From Flavobacteriales bacterium (GTDB lineage: Bacteria > Bacteroidota > Bacteroidia > Flavobacteriales > JADGDT01): 21,401 nucleotides of DNA. The notes beneath the pieces are model-generated. The model was given only the letters and a program-made list of their open reading frames with translations, made no database searches and was not told where the DNA came from. This document shows positions 16,065 through 21,401 of this stretch, in pieces. The position numbers and the translations under genes are program-made. The stretch spans positions 1 to 21,401 of the forward strand of contig JAGLEB010000158.1 of NCBI GenBank assembly GCA_023145275.1, read 5' to 3'. Each line of letters opens with the position of its first letter. The stretch's first letter is position 1.

Positions 16065-17510
16065 ATGGAAAAAGTAATAGATGAATCTAAGCAAGGAGAG
16101 GTCTTAAAAACCTTAAACGAAGCTGGAAATAAGAAATTATTTATCGAAAGTTATGGATGTCAGATGAATTTTTCTGACTCGGAAATTGTTGCATCGATAA
16201 TGGAAAAAGAGGGCTATTCAACTACAAAAAATCTTGAAGATGCCGATTTAGTTTTAGTAAATACCTGTTCTGTTAGAGATAAGGCAGAACAAACAATCAG
16301 AAAACGCTTAGGCCAGTATAAAACTGTTCAGAGAAAATACAATCCCGACATGAAAGTTGGAGTGATGGGATGTATGGCTGAACGTTTGAAAGTGAAATTC
16401 CTAGAGGAGGAGAAAATCGTTGATCTTGTTGTTGGACCTGATGCATATAAGGATTTACCTAATCTAGTAAATGAAGTAGAAAGCGGTAGAGATGCTGTTA
16501 ATGTTCAACTTTCGTTAGAAGAAACTTACGAAGATATTAAACCAATCAGATTAGGAGGAAACGGTGTTACAGCTTTTGTTTCAATCACTAGAGGATGCGA
16601 CAACATGTGTACTTTTTGTGTTGTTCCGTATACAAGAGGACGTGAAAGAAGCAGAAATCCTGAAAGTATTTTAAAAGAAGTAAAGGGTTTATGGCATCAA
16701 GGATATAAAGAGATTACTTTATTAGGGCAGAATGTAGACTCATATTTGTGGTACGGCGGTGGCGCAAAAAAGGATTTCCATAAAGCAAGCGATAATCAAA
16801 AAGAGAATGTATTGTATTTCAACCAACTTTTGGACATGGTTGCAGAAGCAGTGCCTAAAATGAGAATTAGATTTGCAACATCAAATCCTCACGATATGTC
16901 GTTAGATGTTTTACACGCTATTTCTCGGCACCGAAATGTGTGTAAATATATTCATTTACCTGTGCAATCAGGTAGTACGAAAGTGTTGAAAGACATGAAT
17001 CGCCAACATACTCGAGAAGAATATATTGAGCTTATTAATAACATAAGAAGTATTATTCCGGGATGTGTAATTTCTCATGATATGATCTCTGGATTCCCTG
17101 GAGAAAGCGAAGAAGACCACAAAGAAACATTGAGTTTGATGGAGTATGTAAAATACGGTTTCGGCTATATGTTTGCATATTCTGAAAGACCAGGGACTGG
17201 GGCAGAAAAAAACATGGAGGATGACGTTCCTCTAGAAGTAAAAAAACGCAGATTAGCAGAAATAATTGAGCTTCAGAACAAACATTCACATTACATACAC
17301 AAGCAACAGATTGGTAAAACTTTTGAAGTATTAATTGAGTCTACCTCAAAAAGGTCTGATGAAGAATGGCAAGGAAGAACATCTCACAATTCTGTAGTAG
17401 TATTTCCTAAAGAACATTACAAAGTTGGAGATTTTGTGAATGTAGAAGTTTTTGATGCTACAACAGCTACTTTGAAAGGTAAGCCAGTTGGATATTCTGA
17501 AAATAACTAA
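16065..17510 (+). CDS. miaB: tRNA-2-methylthio-N6-dimethylallyladenosine synthase MiaB
   Basis: MiaB is a radical-SAM enzyme that adds the methylthio group to i6A37 of tRNAs reading codons that begin with U. With the start at 16065 the protein has 481 residues. The N-terminal domain binds the auxiliary 4Fe-4S cluster by Cys32 (SYGCQMN), Cys68 (NTCSVR) and Cys103 (GCMAE). The radical-SAM cluster is bound by Cys178, Cys182 and Cys185 in RGCDNMCTFCVVPYTRGRE. A C-terminal TRAM domain follows (about 410-475). The upstream ATG at 16014 would add 17 residues lying inside the promoter and was rejected. The gene leads the plus-strand run with the sigma54 activator, lptE and secG. Confidence 0.97.
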   Translation: MEKVIDESKQGEVLKTLNEAGNKKLFIESYGCQMNFSDSEIVASIMEKEGYSTTKNLEDADLVLVNTCSVRDKAEQTIRKRLGQYKTVQRKYNPDMKVGVMGCMAERLKVKFLEEEKIVDLVVGPDAYKDLPNLVNEVESGRDAVNVQLSLEETYEDIKPIRLGGNGVTAFVSITRGCDNMCTFCVVPYTRGRERSRNPESILKEVKGLWHQGYKEITLLGQNVDSYLWYGGGAKKDFHKASDNQKENVLYFNQLLDMVAEAVPKMRIRFATSNPHDMSLDVLHAISRHRNVCKYIHLPVQSGSTKVLKDMNRQHTREEYIELINNIRSIIPGCVISHDMISGFPGESEEDHKETLSLMEYVKYGFGYMFAYSERPGTGAEKNMEDDVPLEVKKRRLAEIIELQNKHSHYIHKQQIGKTFEVLIESTSKRSDEEWQGRTSHNSVVVFPKEHYKVGDFVNVEVFDATTATLKGKPVGYSENN

Positions 17511-17520
17511 ATTAGCTCAA

Positions 17521-17591
17521 AGCTAAAAACTCGAAGCTGATAGCATAATTCTATATTGAATAAACATGCTTTAAGCTTCGAGGTTCAAGCT
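17521..17591. repeat. Imperfect 26-bp inverted repeat after miaB
   Basis: Bases 17521-17546 and 17566-17591 are inverted copies with 21 of 26 positions paired and a 19-base loop. The best core is CTCGAAGCT opposite AGCTTCGAG. It starts 10 bases after the miaB stop. It has no U-run and so is not a classic terminator; the repeated AAGCT/GATAGC wording suggests a dispersed intergenic palindromic element. The ATG at 17556 lies in its loop. Confidence 0.7.
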
Positions 17592-17612
17592 TACAAATTT
17601 AATATTAAAGCA

Positions 17613-18887
17613 ATGCCAACTATACAGGACATAAAAAGAAGATTTGAGATTATTGGCAACAACGATGGTCTAAATTTAGCCATTGACAAAGCAATACAAA
17701 TTGCACCAACAGATATCTCAGTATTAATTACAGGTGAGAGTGGTGTTGGAAAAGAAAATATTCCAAAAATCATCCATCAACTTTCCCATCGAAAACACGG
17801 TTCGTATATTGCAGTAAACTGTGGTGCCATCCCTGAAGGAACAATAGACAGTGAGCTTTTTGGCCATGAAAAAGGTGCATTTACGGGTGCTACAACTACT
17901 CGAAAAGGATATTTTGAGGTTGCCGACAAAGGAACAATCTTTTTAGACGAAGTTGGTGAGCTACCACTAACGACACAGGTTAGACTTCTTCGTATTTTAG
18001 AGAATGGCGAATTTATGAAAGTTGGATCTTCGAATATTCAGAAGACCGATGTGAGAATAATTGCCGCGACTAACCTCAATATGCCAGAAGCTATTAGCAA
18101 GCAAAAATTCAGGGAAGATTTATTTTACAGACTTAATACAATAGAAATTCACCTCCCTCCTCTCAGGGAACGCAAGGAAGATATTCATCTATTATTTAGA
18201 AAATTTGCAATAGATTTTGCAGAAAAATATAGAATGCCAGTATTAAGACTAGATCCTGATGCTGTTATTTTGCTAGAAAAACATAGATGGCCTGGAAATA
18301 TTAGACAACTTAGAAATTTTGCCGAACAAATTTCTGTAGTAGAGAAAAACAGATTGATAACTCCTGAGCTTCTATCTACTTATTTACCCGAGACCACTAA
18401 ACACAACTATCCAGTAGTTTCAGGATCTGAAAAATCTGACCCTGATTTAGCAAATGAACGCAATGTGCTTTACGGCGTACTTTTTGAATTAAGGTCGCAA
18501 ATTGACGATCTTAAGCAGTTGACTTTAGAATTTATAAAAGATAATAATAATCTCGCTTTTTACGAAAAAAACCACAAGCTTATAACTAAGCTATTTGGCG
18601 ATGAAGAGAAAATAAAAGATGAGAATATGTCAACATCATTGGTGCCCGTAAAAAACTCATTACCTCTTGAATATGGATCGCAAAATGACAATAACTTTTA
18701 TGAAGATGACCATGATCAACACATCATCGACATAGAAGAGTCTACTAGCTTATCATTGATAGATAAAGAGATTGAGTTAATAAAAAAATCTCTTGAAAAA
18801 AATAAAGGAAAAAGAAAAGACGCTGCTAAAGAGCTTGGTATTTCTGAGAGAACCTTGTACCGAAAAATTAAACAATTCAATCTGTAG
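17613..18887 (+). CDS. Sigma54-dependent transcriptional activator (AAA+ and Fis domains, no receiver)
   Basis: The protein is a bacterial enhancer-binding ATPase that opens sigma54 promoters. From the ATG at 17613 it has 424 residues. The AAA+ domain starts almost at once: Walker A GESGVGKE at 41-48, the sigma54-contact loop GAFTGA complete at 88-93, Walker B TIFLDE at 108-113, and WPGNIRQL at 226-233. A long, acidic, poorly conserved linker follows (about 265-385). A Fis-type helix-turn-helix ends the protein (RKDAAKELGISERTLYRKI, 401-419). There is no receiver, GAF or PAS domain, so the input signal must come by another route. The ATG at 17556 would add 19 residues, but lies in the loop of an intergenic hairpin; MPTIQDIKRRFEIIG is the usual family start as I recall it. 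Confidence 0.92.
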   Translation: MPTIQDIKRRFEIIGNNDGLNLAIDKAIQIAPTDISVLITGESGVGKENIPKIIHQLSHRKHGSYIAVNCGAIPEGTIDSELFGHEKGAFTGATTTRKGYFEVADKGTIFLDEVGELPLTTQVRLLRILENGEFMKVGSSNIQKTDVRIIAATNLNMPEAISKQKFREDLFYRLNTIEIHLPPLRERKEDIHLLFRKFAIDFAEKYRMPVLRLDPDAVILLEKHRWPGNIRQLRNFAEQISVVEKNRLITPELLSTYLPETTKHNYPVVSGSEKSDPDLANERNVLYGVLFELRSQIDDLKQLTLEFIKDNNNLAFYEKNHKLITKLFGDEEKIKDENMSTSLVPVKNSLPLEYGSQNDNNFYEDDHDQHIIDIEESTSLSLIDKEIELIKKSLEKNKGKRKDAAKELGISERTLYRKIKQFNL

Positions 18888-18962
18888 TTAGCAAATATAA
18901 GCTTGACAATAGCCAATTTGAAAAAAAATAATTACTTTCGAGAAAAATTATTACTTGTAACA

Positions 18963-19487
18963 ATGCAATTAAAAAAAATATACACATCATTTGTTATCTT
19001 GGCATTTTCTATGTCTATACTAACATTTCAATCATGTGGAGTTTACTCGTTTACAGGGGCATCTATATCGCCTGATGTAAAGACAGTTCAAATTTCGGAC
19101 TTTCCAAACTACGCACAGTTGGTAAACCCGGCTCTTTCTCAAACTTTCACTCAAGGTTTACAAGATTTATTCTTAAATCAAACAAATTTAAGTCTGACAA
19201 ATACTGATGGCGACTTACAATTTGAGGGTGAGATTACAGAGTATAGGATTACTCCATCGGCCACGACTGCAGAGTCTACAGCAGCACAAAACCGTTTGAC
19301 CATAGCTGTAAAGGTTCGTTTTTACAACAATAAAGATGAAGAGCAAAATTTTGACAAGACATTTTCTCACTATGAAGATTTCGACGCTAATACATCGCTT
19401 TCTGGAGCTGTTGAAGACGATCTTGTAAATTTGATATTAGAACGAATTTTCGAGAATATATTTAACGAATCGGTTGCTAACTGGTAA
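18963..19487 (+). CDS. lptE: LPS-assembly lipoprotein LptE
   Basis: LptE plugs the LptD barrel and helps insert lipopolysaccharide in the outer membrane. From the ATG at 18963 the product has 174 residues and begins with a lipoprotein signal, with lipobox FQSC and lipidated Cys25, directly followed by GVYSFTGASI, the typical Bacteroidetes LptE start. The mature part shows the family layout: VKTVQISDFPN, a short helix ALSQTFTQGLQDLF, then strands DGDLQFEGEITEYRITP and LTIAVKVRFYN. The frame is open up to an ATG at 18903, but those 20 extra residues would precede the signal peptide. It lies 75 bases after the sigma54 activator, and its stop overlaps the next start. Confidence 0.9.
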   Translation: MQLKKIYTSFVILAFSMSILTFQSCGVYSFTGASISPDVKTVQISDFPNYAQLVNPALSQTFTQGLQDLFLNQTNLSLTNTDGDLQFEGEITEYRITPSATTAESTAAQNRLTIAVKVRFYNNKDEEQNFDKTFSHYEDFDANTSLSGAVEDDLVNLILERIFENIFNESVANW

Positions 19488-20305
19488 TGAATACAAAGGA
19501 TTTTATACAATTTATTGAGAAGCCAAGTACTGTTACAAACATTGATTTGCAACAGTTGGAAAGCGTGATTGAAAATTTTCCATATTTTCAAAGTGCTAGA
19601 ATGCTATTTTTGAAAAATTTAAAAATTAAAAACAACTTTCAATTTAATTCCTATCTAAAGGAAACAGCTGCTTTTGTTGGTGATAGGTCTGTTTTATTCG
19701 AATATATAACTCAAGTTAATGAAGAAGTAATTCTCGATGAAAAGAAACCTATATTAAAAGAAGAAAAAGTAGAGGAAGTAGAAATAAGCAGTTCTAAAGA
19801 AGAGAAAATACCTACTAAGACTACTAGTATTCAAGAAAATACAAGAACAAAACCTGACGATGATGAGGATAAAGAAGCACATCAAACTTTAGCTTTCACT
19901 AAAGACGATAAATTCTCCTTTAATGAGTGGCTTCAACTATCTAATGTTAGAGAAATTCATAGGGCAATAGATGAAAAAATAGCTAAAAACATAGAAATAT
20001 CAAATATTATAAAAGAAGTTGACCCTAGTAGAAAATCAAAATTCGATCTCATTGACAAGTTCATAGACAGCAAACCAAAACTACGGCCAAACCCAAACAA
20101 AGATGGGATTTCGGACAACATAGCACTATCTGGATCTAAAGAAAATGACGGTTGGATGACCGAAACTTTAGCACAAGTTTATATAGAGCAAAACAAATAT
20201 TCGAAGGCTATTAAAGCTTATACTATTTTAAGTTTGAAATATCCGGAAAAAAGTGGTTTCTTTGCCGACCAAATAAGGTCAATAAAAAAGCTGACCGATC
20301 ATTAA
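19487..20305 (+). CDS. Conserved Bacteroidetes protein with C-terminal TPR
   Basis: No specific function is known to me. The 272-residue protein lacks a signal peptide or membrane helix. It has three parts: a folded N-terminus (FPYFQSARMLFLKNLK near 31-46, then LKETAAFVGDRSVLFEYIT), a highly charged low-complexity middle rich in Glu and Lys (about 85-130), and a C-terminus with a TPR-like helix pair (AQVYIEQNKYSKAIKAYTILS, near 230-250, then LKYPEKSGFFADQI). The TPR suggests a scaffolding or binding role. The ATG overlaps the lptE stop (TAATG), so the two are translationally coupled, and secG follows 33 bases later. The gene is usual in this place in related genomes as far as I recall. Confidence 0.85.
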   Translation: MNTKDFIQFIEKPSTVTNIDLQQLESVIENFPYFQSARMLFLKNLKIKNNFQFNSYLKETAAFVGDRSVLFEYITQVNEEVILDEKKPILKEEKVEEVEISSSKEEKIPTKTTSIQENTRTKPDDDEDKEAHQTLAFTKDDKFSFNEWLQLSNVREIHRAIDEKIAKNIEISNIIKEVDPSRKSKFDLIDKFIDSKPKLRPNPNKDGISDNIALSGSKENDGWMTETLAQVYIEQNKYSKAIKAYTILSLKYPEKSGFFADQIRSIKKLTDH

Positions 20306-20338
20306 TTTTATTGAAAAAAAGAAAATTATATTAATCTT

Positions 20339-20689
20339 ATGAATGCTTATACACTTTTTGCAATCCTGATACTTATAGTATCATTACTCTTAATATTGGT
20401 AATTTTGGTACAAAACCCTAAAGGTGGAGGATTAAGTTCTTCATTCGGTGGCGGTGGCGGTGGCCAGATGCTTGGAGGAGTTAAGCAAACAAATGATTTC
20501 CTTGAGAAAAGTACTTGGACTTTAGTTGCTGCTTTAATTGGTTTTATCTTGTTATCTAACTTTGTTATTCCAAGACACAACACAAACATTCAAGACCAAA
20601 CAGAATTGAAAAACATTCTTGATAGCGCACCAAAAGTTAACATGCCTACTGCTGAACCAGTAAAGCAAGAAAATGCAGGTACTGAGTAA
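20339..20689 (+). CDS. secG: Preprotein translocase subunit SecG
   Basis: SecG is the accessory membrane subunit of the SecYEG channel and helps SecA-driven export. The 116-residue product has the family pattern: a first transmembrane helix (about 5-25), the motif LVQNPKGGGLSSSFGGGGGG, a second helix (about 58-76), and then a polar tail. The Gly run is longer than in E. coli but usual in Bacteroidetes. A strong terminator follows 24 bases after the stop. Confidence 0.95.
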   Translation: MNAYTLFAILILIVSLLLILVILVQNPKGGGLSSSFGGGGGGQMLGGVKQTNDFLEKSTWTLVAALIGFILLSNFVIPRHNTNIQDQTELKNILDSAPKVNMPTAEPVKQENAGTE

Positions 20690-20712
20690 TTTCATATCTG
20701 ACAAAATATCTT

Positions 20713-20749
20713 AAAAAATGCCGACTTGTATGACAAGTCGGCATTTTTT
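20713..20749 (+). terminator. Strong terminator after secG
   Basis: A perfect 17-bp inverted repeat (AAAAAATGCCGACTTGT and its inverse) with the loop ATG is followed by a T-rich tract. It closes the miaB-to-secG run and isolates the RNA-groES region. Confidence 0.93.
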
Positions 20750-20762
20750 GTTTTTTGTTGGC

Positions 20763-20800
20763 ATGACAGTTCCTTTTGGCATAATTTCTGTCATTGCAGT
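20763..20800 (+). promoter_or_regulatory. Sigma54-like -24/-12 element in an inverted repeat, before the structured RNA
   Basis: TGGCAT at 20777-20782 with CTGT at 20788-20791 places GG and GT ten bases apart, the spacing of the GG-N10-GC core of sigma54 promoters, but with T in place of the -12 C. Initiation 12 bases downstream (about 20803) would fall at the start of the structured RNA. The segment is framed by ATGACAG (20763-20769) and its exact inverse CTGTCAT (20788-20794). The -12 mismatch makes this tentative. Confidence 0.35.
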
Positions 20801-20802
20801 AG

Positions 20803-20883
20803 CATGCGTTAGGGATAGAGTCGGCATCCCCCGATTGCTATCGGGGATATAGACGAAAGCCCGACCCTTGTGGGAACGCCCAT
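20803..20883 (+). ncRNA. Structured RNA upstream of groES, possibly Flavo-1-like
   Basis: The segment is GC-rich in an AT-rich spacer and folds into nested stems: outer GCGTT (20806-20810) with AACGC (20875-20879); GTCGG (20820-20824) with CCGAC (20861-20865); a long hairpin ATCCCCCGAT (20826-20835) with ATCGGGGAT (20840-20848), one C bulged; and CCC-TTGT-GGG (20865-20874). The last C of the second stem and the first C of the fourth are the same base, so only one can pair there. Conserved-looking single-stranded words are AGGGATAGA and ATAGACGAAAGC. From memory this resembles the Flavo-1 RNA motif of flavobacteria, but I could not check it. No terminator lies between it and groES, so it may be a 5' leader or a processed RNA. 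Confidence 0.6.
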
Positions 20884-20941
20884 CTATTGATAGGCAATAC
20901 GCAAAACATTTGTAGTTTAAACCAAAAAATATAGATTTAAT

Positions 20942-21202
20942 ATGAGTATAAAGCCATTAGCTGATAGAGTTCTGATAGAGCCTATAGCTGCCGAAACTAA
21001 AACTGCATCAGGATTATACATTCCTGATAATGCAAAAGAAACACCATCGCAAGGAAAAGTTATTGCCATTGGTAATGACGAAGATCTAACCGTTAAAGTT
21101 GGAGAAACTGTTATTTATGGCAAATTTTCAGGTACAGGAATTACACACCAAGGCACAGATTATTTAATTATGCCCGAATCGGAAATTTTAGCAATCATTT
21201 AG
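20942..21202 (+). CDS. groES: Co-chaperonin GroES
   Basis: GroES is the heptameric lid of the GroEL chamber. The 86-residue protein shows IKPLADRVLIEPI at 3-15, the mobile loop ETKTASGLYIPDNAKETPSQG at 18-38, and the closing VGETVIYGKF and YLIMPESEILAI. It is some residues shorter than the typical 90-95, because the turn around GNDEDLTVKVG is short. The next gene is groEL, 183 bases downstream, an unusually long gap for this pair. The last codons are inside a 95-bp tandem duplication (see that entry). Confidence 0.97.
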   Translation: MSIKPLADRVLIEPIAAETKTASGLYIPDNAKETPSQGKVIAIGNDEDLTVKVGETVIYGKFSGTGITHQGTDYLIMPESEILAII

Positions 21203-21371
21203 TACTTAGTATCTAGATTAGAGTACTTAGACAAGAAGAATCATTACTAAATACTTAGTACAATGTACTAAATACTGAAATATTGGCAATCATTTAGTAC
21301 TTAGTATCTAGACTAAAGTACTTAGACAAGAAGAATCATTACTAAATACTTAGTACAATGTACTAAATACT
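21182..21371. repeat. 95-bp tandem duplication spanning groES 3' end and spacer
   Basis: Bases 21182-21276 and 21277-21371 are adjacent direct copies with 4 mismatches in 95. The first copy starts inside groES and includes its last six codons and stop; the second is non-coding. Each copy contains two small hairpins: AGTACTTAGT with ACTA(A)AGTACT (21201-21227 and 21296-21322), and TTAGTAC-AAT-GTACTAA (21255-21271 and 21350-21366). The high identity shows a recent event. Confidence 0.97.
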
Positions 21372-21385
21372 TAAAAAAAATAAAA

Positions 21386-21401
21386 ATGGCAAAAGAAATT
21401 A
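21386..21401 (+). CDS. groEL: GroEL chaperonin, first codons only
   Basis: The ATG at 21386 begins MAKEI, the usual start of Bacteroidetes GroEL (MAKEIKFD). Only five codons and one base lie in the window. The call rests on this start and on the position after groES. An A-rich run directly upstream takes the place of a clear Shine-Dalgarno site. Confidence 0.85.

Noticed and set aside
17556..17612. Upstream in-frame ATG for the sigma54 activator
   Set aside because: It lies in the loop of an intergenic inverted repeat, and the family start is MPTIQDIKRRFEIIG.
18903..18962. Upstream in-frame ATG for lptE
   Set aside because: It would put 20 charged residues before a complete lipoprotein signal peptide.
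20909..20939. TTTG-N19-TAGATTTA as a groES promoter
   Set aside because: The spacing fits, but initiation would fall at or inside the groES start codon; in such AT-rich DNA this is probably chance unless groES is leaderless.

Overview
The window comes from a low-GC member of the Bacteroidota, most likely class Flavobacteriia or a close relative. The evidence is a complete porP-gldK-gldL-gldM-gldN type IX secretion (T9SS) block, promoters of the Bacteroidetes form TTTG/TTG-N19-21-TAnnTTTG instead of -35/-10 boxes, a TopA without zinc fingers but with a Lys/Ala-rich tail, and an eukaryote-like (SQOR-type) sulfide:quinone reductase. All genes look intact; only the first (der) and last (groEL) are cut by the window edges. 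No phage, IS element, CRISPR array or obvious foreign island was seen.

Left part, minus strand (1-2708): der (partial) and era encode two ribosome-assembly GTPases read in the order era-der. Before them lie three tandem initiator tRNA-fMet genes with their own promoter and terminator. Next (2764-6225) come an sqr gene closed by a 15-bp hairpin terminator and an ABC-F ribosome-associated ATPase gene.

Middle part, minus strand (6285-15830): a long run read as topA, a divergent ureohydrolase-fold gene (its start overlaps the topA stop by one base), porP/sprF, gldK, gldL, gldM, gldN and a strong terminator. A good internal promoter candidate lies in front of porP. GldL and GldM form the inner-membrane proton-driven motor, GldK and GldN the outer-membrane-associated periplasmic ring, and PorP/SprF an outer-membrane partner. 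The ureohydrolase-like protein has lost half of the manganese ligands and is probably a pseudoenzyme.

Right part, plus strand (16005-21401): miaB (start corrected to 16065), a sigma54 activator without a receiver domain (start corrected to 17613), lptE (start corrected to 18963), a conserved TPR-tailed protein, secG, a terminator, a structured RNA (possibly of the Flavo-1 type), groES and the first codons of groEL. The groES-groEL gap carries a recent 95-bp tandem duplication that includes the 3' end of groES.

The observations most worth a second look are the ureohydrolase-fold pseudoenzyme tied to topA and T9SS, the structured RNA with a sigma54-like promoter element in front of groES, the groES-groEL spacer duplication, a Crp/Fnr-like palindrome placed as an activator site before sqr, and a perfect 12-bp hairpin at the predicted 5' end of the era mRNA.
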